Below, piece by piece: positions 42,149 to 52,803 of a DNA stretch of 64,000 nucleotides; the first letter of the stretch is position 1; each line of letters begins with the position of its first letter. This stretch comes from Bacteroides sp. (lineage in GTDB: Bacteria; Bacteroidota; Bacteroidia; Bacteroidales; Bacteroidaceae), in contig JAJQAY010000140.1 in assembly GCA_021203515.1 (NCBI GenBank), forward strand, positions 39,174 to 103,173. The letters run 5' to 3'. The position numbers and the translations under genes were made by a program. The notes under the pieces are model-generated. The model saw nothing but the letters and a program-made list of their open reading frames with translations, searched no databases and was not told where the DNA came from.

Positions 42149-43684
42149 TTATTCGCCAATTACTTCAAATTCATCAAGCATCAAAGTACTTCCACCGGCA
42201 CCTTTAAAGGCAGCTCCCTCTTTACTGGAAGAGCATACGATAGCCAGTTGATACTCTTTGCTTGCATCATACGTCTTACCATCCAAGTATTTGAATTCAA
42301 GGCTGAAAGGAGTCCACTCAGCTTTATCCGTACCATCGGCCAGTGCAGCTACTGCAACACGGCGGGGCGAATCGCTGATATCATGTCCGTTCAAAGGAAT
42401 ATTCTTACCGTTGGCATCCAACTCTGTTTCATACAAAACGGCCATAATGGAACACTCATCCACTTTACCTTCTATCACTTTCACGTCGGCAGGCTTTGTT
42501 GCTCCTTCTCCGTCAACAAACTTCTCTCCGGCTTTATACTTATAATAGCCTTTGAACAATACAGGCTTCCTGTTATAAGGAATACCGAACTCCGTACATT
42601 TCATGCGGTCTGTCATTGCCGGCCCGGAGTTGAAAACGCCCGTAAATACAGAGCCTGAAGTCATTGCAGGAACTACAGTAGAAGTTTTTGCACTGGTATC
42701 CATAGTCACCAATTTGATGGCAGCTGCTCCTGCAACCTTATCATCTTCAGATTTATATACAGGGCGATCTGTTATTCCAAAAAGAGCCAACAATGCAGCA
42801 CCTTGCACGCTGGAAGCCAATTGATCGTCCGGCAATGGTTCGTCGTGCAGAGTAATGCTTGTGCCGGCAGTCTTCCATTCGTCAAAAGTATATTTCAGTA
42901 CCGAGCTCTGCGTCGGAGACTTCACCGTATACAGCACTTTCGTTCCGTTTTCCGCATACAGCGTAATGGCTACATCCTGCGAGAGATCCATAGCAACGCC
43001 ACTCTTCACGGAAGAAGTAGCCTTGTCGGAAATAGTAAATGTGGGCACCAAAGCTTTCAACAAATCCGGATTAGCTTTTACGGCAGCCTCATCTACTCTG
43101 AAAGTAATCGTATTATCGCTCTTGATGACCGGCTGTTCAACAACGATGGCATTGGCCTCATTGGACGGGTCGAAAGAGAAAGCCGTAATCTTCGTCTCAC
43201 TGCTTTCGGAACCGGACAAGCGAGTACCTTCGTACACCACTTTCACTTGCTATTTCGCGTCGCCTACAGTGGCATCCACATCCATGTCAATCGTCACCTT
43301 GCCCTTCACGATAGTTCCTTTGGCATCGATGACACAAGACAAAGCGTCTGTTTTCAAATTCTGAGTACCTGTAAATGTATAAGTATCGCCATTCTGAGAC
43401 AGCGCGCAATTTTTCAGTTCTACATTTCCAATACTAATTCCCATAAAGCTGAAATCCTTTATAGAAAGGTTGATAGCAGTGGGGCTTGCCTTTTCAATCG
43501 TAATATTTTGTGGTGCGCCGGGCATTGCAGTACCATCGATGGAAACCGACAATGTTCCCTTGTAATTTCCTGCTATTTCCTTCTCAATCACAGAGTAGTA
43601 ATTAGGATCGTCATCGTCGCTACAAGAAGCGAACAAACTCATTGAACAGATCAATGCAAACAAATAAAACACTTTCTTTTTCAT
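42149..43684 (-). pseudogene. Calycin-like / PCMD-domain lipoprotein, in-frame stop
   Basis: Starts at the ATG at 43684 (MKKKVFYLFALICSMSLFASC, a lipoprotein signal). A calycin-like barrel (about 30-140: GNYKGTLSVSIDGTAMPGAP) is followed by a linker and a PCMD domain (about 270-510: AMTSGSVFTGVFNSGP, EFGIPYNRKPVLFKGYYKYK, STLMLDEFEVIGE). A TAG at 43250-43252 interrupts an otherwise continuous 512-codon frame after ...VDATVGDAK. Paralogue of the gene at 39613-41486, sharing signal peptide, domain order and C-terminal motifs. Function unknown; surface location is likely. Confidence 0.75.
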
Positions 43685-43910
43685 ACTTAAAATCATTGTT
43701 TAGTTAATAGAATACTCCAAATACGGAGCGTTTAATTCAGTCTAATCTAGTATGCAAAGTAATACTATAATTAGCTTGTGTGCAAGGTCCTTTCTACAAA
43801 AGAAATGTTCTTTTTTAATAATCGCGCTTCTCAAATAATATTATATAAATATTGTAATATTCTATTTATTAGCGAAATATACTTATATAAGTATTGCCAT
43901 AAGATGTAAA

Positions 43911-43940
43911 GAGGCTGTTTCTTTTTACAGAAACAGCCTC
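43911..43940 (-). terminator. Hairpin after the SH3 membrane protein gene
   Basis: GAGGCTGTTTCT (43911-43922) pairs perfectly with AGAAACAGCCTC (43929-43940) around a 6-base loop, 30 bases after the stop at 43970. The minus-strand tail TTTACATC is short, but position and stem support a terminator. Confidence 0.65.
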
Positions 43941-43969
43941 TTCATCCTATCACTATTTTTCGCTATTTA

Positions 43970-45844
43970 TCAGGGTGGAATATTAAGATATTCGTTATTG
44001 TCAAAAGCCACTTTCAAACCTCCGGATTTATATACTACATTTTTTATAAATCCCGTTCGAGGGGCTCCCATACTAAATCGGAATATGGGTTTCTCCGTTT
44101 CATCCTCAAACGAATAACATACCAGTACACGGTTACCTGTAGTATTGTCACTGATGATGAATATAAAATCCGTATATTTACTGTATTCGCTATAAATCCG
44201 GGGATAAAAAACAGTATTCGGTTTCTGATTGACAGGTCTCGTATAAAGCTGCCAGGCATTCGGCCCGGTTTGTAAATAGTTCCTTTTAAGATAGTCGAGT
44301 ATTGCCAACCGACATTTGGAAGATTCAATGCACTCTTTAGTATCATTATCGCCCCACGCTCCATTCAACAGAGTAAAGTCTTAGGAATCAAGCAGATAAG
44401 CCGAAGCGATGACACCTTCCTGCTTATTCACTTTTACTTCAGCCCAATCACCGAGTTTATTGTATGTAATTACTTCCGTACCATAAGGCACCTTAGTCAA
44501 AATATTATCGTCTATTCCGGACACCCTCGAAGAACGGAGAAATACGTTATTAGCAACAACATATGTGCGGGACGCATCTCTGTCTTTTACATATGGAGTA
44601 TACCACAAGAAATAAACCAATACCCCTCCGACAGCCAGCAAAATACCCGCTAAAACGGAATATAGCACAAAACGTCCGTTTCCTGACAAATGAACTGCCG
44701 AAACAACGGATTGCGCTTCATCAGGTTGCGCTTCGGTGGGTTGTATTTCTTCAGGCTTCCGATCTTCTACTTTGCCTTTCGTTGACCAACTTGCCCTAAT
44801 TGCCTCAAATGAATCAAGGTTCGTTTCAGCAGGAGACTGTTGTTCCTCCGCTTCCGTTATTTCCTTCACAAGAGCAGAAGCTGACGGCTGGTAGGCTTTG
44901 TATTTATCGTCCTCCGTTTCTACAGGTGGAGTCTCCGAAGCAGCAGAAGACCCAAGAACAGCAGAAGGGTCGGGAGTAGAAATCCTTTCGAGCATTATTA
45001 TTTTGGCAGCCCTGACAAGCCGTTCATTATAATCTTCTTTATGCTGCAAGATGGTTTTTAGTTCATCATCCGTGCGTGTCCTCACCTGATTCAAGAATTC
45101 ATCCGCATCCGCTTGTCCGGAAGTTTTCGGGAGAGTTGGCGAAACAGATGGTGAAGGCGTAACCTCCGCCACAATCACTCCATAAATAAGGAAAAAGAAA
45201 TGACTGGCACCAATACCTGCGAAAACCGTCAAGACCATGTATCCCTCCGGATGACTGCTCCAAAAATCCGTGGCGTTTCCCAAAATCGGATAGACAGCTA
45301 CTCCTATCAAAAACCACGCAAGTGCAACAAAGAAATAAGTGCGATGCTCTCTGAAATGCGCTCCAATAGTAGTCCAGGCAGAGAGCTGCATCACCAACCC
45401 TACCAATAAGGATAATACAGCGCCGGCTCCCATGCTTATTCCACCAAAACCACCAAAACCGCTACTCTGTTCCTCAAGAACCCCATATAATAGCACCATC
45501 CCCGCTACAACTGGTATCCATGCCGTATAATAGGACAACCAGGGTATCCGTTTGGCATACTGCACAGCCGGATTGACCAAGCATAATAATGGAAACGAAC
45601 AAAGTAAAGCAAAAAAATTAATGGATGATGTTAATCCGGCCATCAAATTTCCTCCTCGATACAGCAGACTCATTCCCTCAAACGCCGAATAAGATGTGCC
45701 ATAGGATATTCCGAATATACTCTGTCCACCCATCCGGATAGTGACCCACGGTAAAAACAAACATATCAACAATACCACCGAGCCAACCATCTCTATGACC
45801 TGGGACGTCGACCTGCTTTCCGAATTTAATCCTGCATTTTCCAT
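43970..45844 (-). pseudogene. Polytopic membrane protein with SH3-like domain, in-frame stop
   Basis: I start it at the ATG at 45844 (MENAGLNSESRSTSQVIEMV); the frame is open upstream but without protein-like sequence. About seven membrane segments fill residues 15-270 (for example MVGSVVLLICLFLPWVTI and TYFFVALAWFLIGVAVYPIL); a soluble, Pro/Glu-rich stretch, another membrane segment (VLYSVLAGILLAVGGVLVYF) and a bacterial SH3-like domain (NNVFLRSSRVSGIDDNILTK) follow. A TAA at 44381-44383 splits off the last 136 codons, which continue in frame (DFTLLNGAWGDNDTKE) to 43970. Total 625 codons. I do not recognise the function; the SH3-like part could bind peptidoglycan or act as a sensor. Confidence 0.65.
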
Positions 45845-46191
45845 ATTAATTAGATTAAGATTAATTATTAACTTCACTTGAACCCACAAATCATTAAGAC
45901 TACCAACAAAGCCACCATATAGACGATGGGAGTTTAAAAAATCATAGTGAAACAAAAATAACAAATTAAGTTTAATATAAGAATACAAAAAGGTGGATTT
46001 ATTTTACGAGAATATGAATTTGACACATAAGAAAGAAAAAAAGAAAAGAGAGGATGGAGAAAACAAAAGATTTATTGTCATATATGCAACGTTTTACAAA
46101 ATAATTTGTTACCTTTAAAAAGTCAAAAGCCTTTGTACATCAAGGCCGACCGACGCATTAAACTCATACTTAAACTATTAAAGCATTTGAT
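45845..46191. other. Divergent intergenic region, 347 bases
   Basis: AT-rich region between the SH3 membrane protein (leftward) and aroC (rightward). A TACCTTTA sequence at 46110-46117 is a near match to the Bacteroides -7 box for aroC. Nothing else stands out. Confidence 0.4.
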
Positions 46192-47268
46192 ATGTTCAAT
46201 TCATTCGGTAATATTCTTCGCCTTACCAGTTTCGGAGAGTCACACGGTAAAGGCATCGGAGGCGTAATCGACGGATTTCCCGCAGGGATTACCATCGACA
46301 TGGACTTTGTGCAAGCGGAACTCGACCGCCGTCGCCCCGGACAATCACGCATCACCACTTCACGGAAAGAATCGGATAAAGTAGAATTTTTGTCCGGTAT
46401 CTTCGAAGGTAAATCAACCGGTTGCCCCATCGGTTTCATCGTGTGGAACGAGAACCAACATTCCAACGATTACAACAACTTGAAAGAAGTATACCGGCCC
46501 TCACACGCCGACTACACTTATAAGGTAAAATATGGAATACGCGACCATCGGGGAGGCGGACGTTCATCGGCCCGCGAAACCATTTCGCGCGTGGTGGCAG
46601 GCGCATTGGCAAAAATGGCACTCAATCAACTCGGCATCCACATCACGGCCTATACTTCGCAGGTAGGCCCCATCAAGTTGGAGGAGAACTATACAGCTTA
46701 CGACCTCGATCTTATAGAAACCAACCCCGTGCGTTGCCCGGACCCGGAGAAAGCCAAAGAAATGGAAGACCTTATCTTCAAGATAAAAGGAGAGGGCGAT
46801 ACCATCGGTGGTGTGGTGACTTGTGTAGTCAAAGGATGCCTCATCGGACTGGGACAACCGATTTACGGGAAACTGCAATCTGCGCTTGCCGCCGGTATGC
46901 TCAGCATCAACGCCGCCAAAGCCTTTGAGTACGGAGACGGCTTCAAAGGATTGAAGATGAAAGGTTCGGAGCAAAACGATGTATTCTATAACAATAACGG
47001 ACGTATCGAAACACGTACCAACCACTCCGGTGGCATCCAAGGAGGCATCAGCAACGGACAGGACATTTACTTCCGCGTCGCCTTCAAACCGGTGGCAACC
47101 GTACTGATGGAACAACATACCGTAAACTTCGACGGTGTGGACACCACCCTCAAAGCACGCGGACGCCATGACCCCTGCGTCTTGCCGAGAGCCGTGCCTA
47201 TCGTGGAGGCCATGACGGCAATGACCTTATTGGATTTCTATTTGATTGACCGAACGACACAATTGTAA
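46192..47268 (+). CDS. aroC: Chorismate synthase
   Basis: Last step of the shikimate pathway: makes chorismate from EPSP with reduced FMN. 358 residues with the family signatures [18 protein letters not shown] (15-32), [13 protein letters not shown] (about 117-129) and [15 protein letters not shown], and [17 protein letters not shown] near the end. Single gene followed at once by a hairpin repeat. Intact. Confidence 0.97.
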   Translation: MFNSFGNILRLTSFGESHGKGIGGVIDGFPAGITIDMDFVQAELDRRRPGQSRITTSRKESDKVEFLSGIFEGKSTGCPIGFIVWNENQHSNDYNNLKEVYRPSHADYTYKVKYGIRDHRGGGRSSARETISRVVAGALAKMALNQLGIHITAYTSQVGPIKLEENYTAYDLDLIETNPVRCPDPEKAKEMEDLIFKIKGEGDTIGGVVTCVVKGCLIGLGQPIYGKLQSALAAGMLSINAAKAFEYGDGFKGLKMKGSEQNDVFYNNNGRIETRTNHSGGIQGGISNGQDIYFRVAFKPVATVLMEQHTVNFDGVDTTLKARGRHDPCVLPRAVPIVEAMTAMTLLDFYLIDRTTQL

Positions 47269-47403
47269 TAAGTATTAGGTATTAAGTGTTAGGTATTAAG
47301 TGTTAGGTATTAAGTGTTAGGTATTAAGTGTTAGGTATTAAGTGTTAGGTATATAGCGCAGCAGTTAATACTTAATACCTAACACTTAATACCTAATACC
47401 TAA
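47269..47403. repeat. Long hairpin with TTAGGTATTAAG-repeat arms and GCGCAGC core
   Basis: Left arm: several 12-base units (TAAGTGTTAGGTAT type) from 47269 to about 47352; core TATAGCGCAGCAG; right arm 47365-47403 of TTAATACCTAA type units. It fills almost the whole gap between aroC and the M20 peptidase gene, which read the same way. Arm units resemble those at 12224-12308. Confidence 0.85.
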
Positions 47404-47414
47404 AAATCAGTTTT

Positions 47415-48764
47415 ATGATAAAGAGATATATTGCGGAGAATGAGGAGAAGATGCTGGAGGATTTGTTCAGTATCATACGTATTCCCAGTATCAGTGCGAA
47501 ACCGGAACATCGGGATGATATGCTGGCGTGTGCCGAACGTTGGGCACAACTGCTGTTGGAAGCAGGTGTGGACGAGGCTCTGGTGATGCCATCGGCAGGT
47601 AATCCGATGGTATTCGGACAGAAGATAGTGAACCCGGAGGCTAAAACGGTGTTGGTGTATGCACATTACGACGTGATGCCTGCCGAGCCGTTGGAACTGT
47701 GGAAAAGCGCTCCTTTTGAACCGGAAATACGCGACGGACATATATGGGCGCGCGGTGCGGATGATGATAAAGGACAGTCGTTTATACAGGTAAAGGCTTT
47801 CGAGTATCTGGTGAAGAACGATTTGTTGAAGCATAATGTGAAGTTTATCTTCGAAGGGGAAGAAGAAATCGGCTTCCCCAGCCTCGAAGAATTTTGCAAG
47901 CAACACAAGGAACTGCTGAAAGCGGATGTTATCCTCGTGTCGGATACGAGTATGCTGGGCACTGACCTCCCTTCACTGACTACCGGGCTGCGCGGCCTGG
48001 CTTATTGGGAAATCGAGGTCACCGGACCGAACCGCGACTTACACTCCGGCCACTTTGGCGGAGCAGTAGCTAATCCCATCAATGTGCTTTGCCAGATGAT
48101 AAGCAAAGTGACGGATGCGGACGGACGCATCACTGTTCCCGGTTTCTACGACGATGTGGAGGAAGTGCCGCAAGCCGAACGGGAGATGATAGCGCACATT
48201 CCGTTTGATGAAGAGAAGTACAAAAAGGCGATTGGAGTGAAAGCTCTTTTCGGCGAAAAAGGATACAGTACGCTGGAACGCAACAGTTGCCGCCCTTCTT
48301 TTGATGTATGTGGCATTTGGGGAGGATATACGGGCGAAGACTCCAAGACGGTGCTCCCGTCCAAAGCGTATGCCAAGGTATCTTGCCGGTTGGTTCCGCA
48401 CCAGGATCATCACAAGATTTCTCAACTGTTTGCCGATTATATCCGGAGCATTGCTCCTGATACGGTGCAGGTGGCAGTAACACCGATGCACGGTGGGCAG
48501 GGATATGTATGCCCCATCACGCTTCCCGCCTATCAGGCAGCGGAGAAAGGATTTACGAAGACATTCGGCAAAAAGCCGCTTGCCGTACGCCGTGGCGGAA
48601 GTATTCCTATTATCTCTACATTCGAACAAGTATTGGGAGTTAAAACTGTGCTCATGGGATTTGGGCTTGAGTCCAATGCCATCCACTCTCCTAACGAGAA
48701 TATCCCGTTGGATATGATACGCAAAGGCATTGAGGCGGTTGTAGAGTTTCACCTAAATTATTGA
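47415..48764 (+). CDS. M20 family metallopeptidase (dipeptidase)
   Basis: 449 residues, a dinuclear zinc peptidase of the M20 family that cleaves small peptides, probably in the cytoplasm (no signal peptide). Zinc ligands: His in YAHYDVMP, Asp in ARGADDDKG, Glu-Glu in EGEEEIG, Asp in LVSDTSML, His in SNAIHSPNE. The lid domain begins around LHSGHFGGAVANP. It ends 1 base before the start of anmK, so the two are co-transcribed. The real substrate is not evident; carnosinase-like and PepV-like peptidases share this layout. Confidence 0.9.
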   Translation: MIKRYIAENEEKMLEDLFSIIRIPSISAKPEHRDDMLACAERWAQLLLEAGVDEALVMPSAGNPMVFGQKIVNPEAKTVLVYAHYDVMPAEPLELWKSAPFEPEIRDGHIWARGADDDKGQSFIQVKAFEYLVKNDLLKHNVKFIFEGEEEIGFPSLEEFCKQHKELLKADVILVSDTSMLGTDLPSLTTGLRGLAYWEIEVTGPNRDLHSGHFGGAVANPINVLCQMISKVTDADGRITVPGFYDDVEEVPQAEREMIAHIPFDEEKYKKAIGVKALFGEKGYSTLERNSCRPSFDVCGIWGGYTGEDSKTVLPSKAYAKVSCRLVPHQDHHKISQLFADYIRSIAPDTVQVAVTPMHGGQGYVCPITLPAYQAAEKGFTKTFGKKPLAVRRGGSIPIISTFEQVLGVKTVLMGFGLESNAIHSPNENIPLDMIRKGIEAVVEFHLNY

Positions 48765-48765
48765 T

Positions 48766-49851
48766 ATGAACGATTTTCATATTCAGGCCATCGGTCTTAT
48801 GTCCGGCACGTCTCTCGACGGGTTGGACGTTTGCTGTTGCACCTTCCACAGCCAGGCGGATAAATGGTCTTTTCGCATTGATTGCGCCAAAGGATATAGT
48901 TATCCGGAGGAGTTGAAACAAAAGTTGGGTACTGGTGCGCAGGAAATGAGTGCACTGGAATTTATTACGTTTCACAGCACCTACGGCAAATATCTCGGAG
49001 AACGGGTAAACGAGTTTATACAAGAATTCGGAGTGCATCCGGACATCATTGCTTCGCACGGGCACACCATCTTCCACGAACCGCAGAAGAAAATCATGTA
49101 CCAGATTGGCGACGGCGCTGCTATTGCTGCCGAAACCCGTATCCCTGCGGTATCGGACTTCCGCCGGCTGGACATTATGCTGGGCGGACAAGGTGCACCG
49201 CTGGTGCCCATCGGCGACCGTCTGCTGTTTGCCAATTATGACTATTGCCTGAATATCGGTGGTTTCTCCAATATTTCATTCGAGCAGGATGGAAAACGTA
49301 TCGCTTTCGATATAAGTCCGGTGAATTATGTCATCAACCACTATTGCCGTCAAATCGGACTGGAATTTGACCGCGACGGAGATATTGCCCGGCAGGGCAA
49401 TATCTGCCAACCTTTATTGGAGGAACTGAACGGCATGGAGTTCTACCACCAATCCGGTCCCAAGTCTTTGGGACGCGAGTGGGTGGAGACGCAGGTTTAT
49501 CCGATGCTGGAACGCTACGGACTTAGTTTGGAAGACAAGCTACGCACGTTCTACGAACATGCAGCGTATCAGATATTTCGCGTGATCAAGGCTTATCCCC
49601 GTCCGGCAGGCAATGGCAAATTACTGATTACGGGCGGCGGCGCATTCAATAAGTTTCTGGTGGAACGTATCGGTGCTCTCTGTCCTTGCGAGATTGTTAT
49701 TCCCGACCGGCAAATCATCGAATACAAAGAAGCACTCATCTTCGCCTTCCTCGGTGCGCTCTATATGGCGGACGAACCGAGTTGCCTGGCCTCTGTCACC
49801 GGAGCACCGATGGATAATATAGGGGGGGGAATGTTGTTTAAAATAAACTAA
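48766..49851 (+). CDS. anmK: Anhydro-N-acetylmuramic acid kinase
   Basis: Recycles peptidoglycan: opens and phosphorylates 1,6-anhydro-MurNAc to MurNAc-6-phosphate. 361 residues with GLMSGTSLDGLDV (10-22, ATP phosphate loop), ASHGHTIFHEP, SDFRRLDIMLGGQGAPLVP and LLITGGGAFNKFL. It follows the M20 peptidase gene with a 1-base gap and precedes the NUDIX gene with 2 bases. A run of eight Gs near the 3' end (about 49821-49828) does not break the frame. Confidence 0.95.
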   Translation: MNDFHIQAIGLMSGTSLDGLDVCCCTFHSQADKWSFRIDCAKGYSYPEELKQKLGTGAQEMSALEFITFHSTYGKYLGERVNEFIQEFGVHPDIIASHGHTIFHEPQKKIMYQIGDGAAIAAETRIPAVSDFRRLDIMLGGQGAPLVPIGDRLLFANYDYCLNIGGFSNISFEQDGKRIAFDISPVNYVINHYCRQIGLEFDRDGDIARQGNICQPLLEELNGMEFYHQSGPKSLGREWVETQVYPMLERYGLSLEDKLRTFYEHAAYQIFRVIKAYPRPAGNGKLLITGGGAFNKFLVERIGALCPCEIVIPDRQIIEYKEALIFAFLGALYMADEPSCLASVTGAPMDNIGGGMLFKIN

Positions 49852-49853
49852 TC

Positions 49854-50404
49854 ATGGAGAAATCAGATGAAGCCTGGAAAGTTATTTCCAGCGAGTATTT
49901 ATTTCAGGAGCCTTGGCTCACGGTACGCAGAGACCATGTGGTGTTGCCGAACGGCAATCATATCCCTTCCTATTATATATTGGAATATCCGGATTGGGTG
50001 AACACGATTGCTATCACTCGTGAAGAGCAGTTTGTTTTTATCCGCCAATACCGACATGGAATACAGGAAACGTCCTATGAACTTTGCGCCGGAGTATGCG
50101 AGAAGGAAGATGCTTCTCCGCTGGTTTCCGCCCAACGGGAACTTCTGGAAGAAACGGGATATGGGAACGGAAAGTGGCAGGAGTATATGCAACTCTCTCC
50201 CAACCCGAGCACGCATACCAATATCACCCATTGCTTCCTTGCCACTGATGTAGAGAAGATTTCAGAACAACATCTGGAAGATACGGAGAGCCTGACCGTG
50301 CATTTGCTATCCCTGCAGGAGTAAAGGATTTATTGCAGCAAGGAAGTATCAGGCAGGCGCTTATGGCGGCTCCACTCTGGAAGTATGTAGCAGAAAGGCA
50401 TTAA
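49854..50404 (+). pseudogene. NUDIX hydrolase (ADP-ribose pyrophosphatase-like), one frameshift
   Basis: Starts at 49854, 2 bases after anmK. A NUDIX box is seen as AQRELLEETGY with the preceding AGVCEKEDASP, and the substrate part WVNTIAITREEQFVFIRQYR fits ADP-ribose-type enzymes. The frame stops at 50324 after ...LLSLQE; one missing G near 50321 lets it continue as VKDLLQQGSIRQALMAAPLW to a TAA at 50402-50404, giving 184 codons. Substrate not certain. Third gene of an M20-anmK-NUDIX operon. Confidence 0.82.
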
Positions 50405-50464
50405 GTTTAGATATAATATTAATGCCAATCAGTAATTAAATGATAATTTAGCTGGTTATAATTA

Positions 50465-50555
50465 AAACGCAGATTAACGCAGATTTTCGCAAAGAATTTT
50501 ATATCTAAGATAGCGCAGCCTTATAATCTGCGAAAATCTGCGTTAATCTGCGTTT
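50465..50555. repeat. Long hairpin with ACGCAGATTA-repeat arms and GCGCAGCC core
   Basis: Left arm 50465-50491 and right arm 50529-50555 are exact 27-base reverse complements, each made of two CGCAGATT units and TTTCGCA. The loop holds GATAGCGCAGCCTTATAA. It lies between convergent genes (NUDIX and topB), so a terminator role is possible. Confidence 0.88.
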
Positions 50556-50619
50556 CAATAAATTCCCATTTATAAACATCGTGAACTCCTGATTAGCATC
50601 AATGCCTAATATTAAGTAC

Positions 50620-52803
50620 CTAAAATGGCTTGCGGAATGTACAACCGCTTTTCCATTCGGAGCAACCATAAGCTGTTTTTCCTTTGATGATGGTGCCTTT
50701 GCCGCACAGAGGGCAGGGCTGACCGACTAATGCATCTTCTTGTGCAGGTGCTTGTGTGGCAGCAGATGCGGTAGTATCTACACCGGTTGTGGTGGCAGCC
50801 GCAGCCGCTTTTTTAGGCGCTCTTTTCTTCGATTCTTTTTTAGGCTTATCCGCAGCAGCCGCTTTCGTTGCAGCACCCTTGCCACCCTTTTCCGGAACGG
50901 GAGCTTGTATCGTGATACGTCGATTGGTATTATCGGAGAGCACGCTCATCACCACCGCAGAAACCATCTCCTTCAGTTCTTCCAGAAACTGCGAAGCACT
51001 AAACGTCCGTTTCTCAATCTCACGCAACTTCTTTTCCCATTGTCCGGTCAGTTCGGCAGACTTCAACAGGTCTTCGTGAATGAACTGGATAAGCTCCACA
51101 CCGGTAGGCGTAGCTATCAGGTTTTTCTTTTCCTTACGGATATAATTACGTTTAAACAGTGTCTCGATGATTGCCGCACGTGTAGAAGGGCGACCGATAC
51201 CATTTTCTTTCAAGGCATCACGCAGTTCATCATTATCCACCAACTTACCGGCCGTTTCCATAGCACGCAGCAAGGTATCCTCCGTATAAGGACGGGGCGG
51301 TTGCGTCCACTTCTCATACAAATCGGGAACATGAGGACCGCTTTCACCTTTCACAAAAGCAGGAAGTACATTCTCGTCTTCGCTTCCCTTGTCTTCCTTC
51401 TCCTCCTGCGACTGCGCCGAAGGTGTGCCAAAGACAACCCGCCAACCCGGTTTAAGAATTTGTTTTCCGGTAACTTTAAACTCAATCTCTTCTACTTCAC
51501 CCAGCACGGTAGTCGTAGCAAAGACACAATCCGGATAGAACACCGCTATGAAGCGGCGGGCAACGAGGTCGAATACCTTGCGCTCCATATCCGTCAGGTT
51601 CTGCGGGTATTGTCCGGTAGGGATGATGGCGTGGTGGTCGGTAACTTTGGAATTATCGAATACTTTCTTGGACTTCGGAAGAGTAGTACCCTCCAGAGGC
51701 GCTGTCAATGCTGCGTAGTCGCGCAAGCCTTTCAAGGTCGCAGGACACTTCGGATAAATATCATCACTCAGGAAAGTAGTATCTACACGCGGGTAAGTCG
51801 TGATTTTCTTTTCATATAACGACTGGATGGTCTTCAAAGTATCGTCGGCAGAGAAGGCAAACTTCCGGTTGCACTCCACCTGCAACGAAGTCAGGTCGAA
51901 CAGACGAGGCGGCGCCTCCTTACCGTTCTTCTTGATGACATCGGTAATGGTGAAAGGGGAGTTTCTAATCTGTTCGAGCAGAGCCATTCCACGCTCCTTG
52001 TCCGTGATGGGGTCGATGCCACGGTTATCTTCTTCTTTCTTCGCCTTGGATGCTGCCGAACTATCCTTCTGCTTTTCCGCTTCAAGAATGAGTTCTTCTT
52101 CGCTCTTCCGAAGAATGGCCGAGAAGGTCGTGTCGCGGTAAACGGTTTTCAATTCCCAATACTGCTTGGGAACGAAGTTCTGTATCTCCAGTTGGCGGTT
52201 CACAATCAGTGCGAGCGTCGGCGTCTGCACACGACCGATGGAAAGCACCTGCCTGTTTTGCCCATACTTCATGGTATAAAGGCGGGTGGCATTCATGCCG
52301 AGCAGCCAGTCACCGATAGCGCGCGAAAGTCCGGCTTCATACAGAGGTTGGAAATCGGCGGCATCGCGCAGTTTGGCAAACCCTTCACGGATGGCCTCTT
52401 CCGTCAGCGATGAAATCCAAAGGCGCCTCACGGGGCAGCGTGCACCGGCTTTCTGCATCACCCAGCGCTGGATGAGTTCTCCCTCCTGCCCAGCATCACC
52501 GCAGTTTATAATCATGTCGGCATGCTGCATGAGGTTCTCAATCACATGGAACTGGCGTTCATAAGTAGGATTACTTATGAGTTTGATGCCGAAACGTGGC
52601 GGTATCATGGGGAGGCTTCCTAAACTCCACGATTTCCAGTTGGGAGTATATTCGTGCGGTTCTTTAAGCGTACAAAGATGACCGAATGTCCAGGTCACCT
52701 GGTATCCGTTTCCTTCGATGTATCCGTCTCTCTTATCTTTCGCTCCAAGTACATCGGCTATGTCACGCGCCACAGAGGGCTTTTCGGCAATACAAACTAT
52801 CAT
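50620..52803 (-). CDS. topB: DNA topoisomerase III
   Basis: Type IA topoisomerase that cuts one DNA strand and passes another; resolves recombination and replication intermediates. 727 residues: TOPRIM domain with AEKPSVARD (6-14) and DAGQEGELIQ (about 103-112), active-site Tyr337 in ITTYPRVDT, KVTDHHAIIPTG, ENGIGRPSTRA. After about residue 625 there is a Lys/Ala-rich linker and a zinc-finger-like end with CPLCGKG and CSEWKSGC. Bacteroides often carry extra topB copies on integrative elements, but nothing mobile lies near this one. Single gene, intact. Confidence 0.95.
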   Translation of the reverse strand: MIVCIAEKPSVARDIADVLGAKDKRDGYIEGNGYQVTWTFGHLCTLKEPHEYTPNWKSWSLGSLPMIPPRFGIKLISNPTYERQFHVIENLMQHADMIINCGDAGQEGELIQRWVMQKAGARCPVRRLWISSLTEEAIREGFAKLRDAADFQPLYEAGLSRAIGDWLLGMNATRLYTMKYGQNRQVLSIGRVQTPTLALIVNRQLEIQNFVPKQYWELKTVYRDTTFSAILRKSEEELILEAEKQKDSSAASKAKKEEDNRGIDPITDKERGMALLEQIRNSPFTITDVIKKNGKEAPPRLFDLTSLQVECNRKFAFSADDTLKTIQSLYEKKITTYPRVDTTFLSDDIYPKCPATLKGLRDYAALTAPLEGTTLPKSKKVFDNSKVTDHHAIIPTGQYPQNLTDMERKVFDLVARRFIAVFYPDCVFATTTVLGEVEEIEFKVTGKQILKPGWRVVFGTPSAQSQEEKEDKGSEDENVLPAFVKGESGPHVPDLYEKWTQPPRPYTEDTLLRAMETAGKLVDNDELRDALKENGIGRPSTRAAIIETLFKRNYIRKEKKNLIATPTGVELIQFIHEDLLKSAELTGQWEKKLREIEKRTFSASQFLEELKEMVSAVVMSVLSDNTNRRITIQAPVPEKGGKGAATKAAAADKPKKESKKRAPKKAAAAATTTGVDTTASAATQAPAQEDALVGQPCPLCGKGTIIKGKTAYGCSEWKSGCTFRKPF

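Noticed and set aside
43970..44368. A separate small gene of 132 codons
   Set aside because: It is in the same frame as the SH3 membrane protein and continues it after a single TAA; it has no start region of its own.
50740..51819. A 359-codon plus-strand frame opposite topB
   Set aside because: Low-complexity, Arg/Cys-rich translation of the opposite strand of a clear topoisomerase gene.
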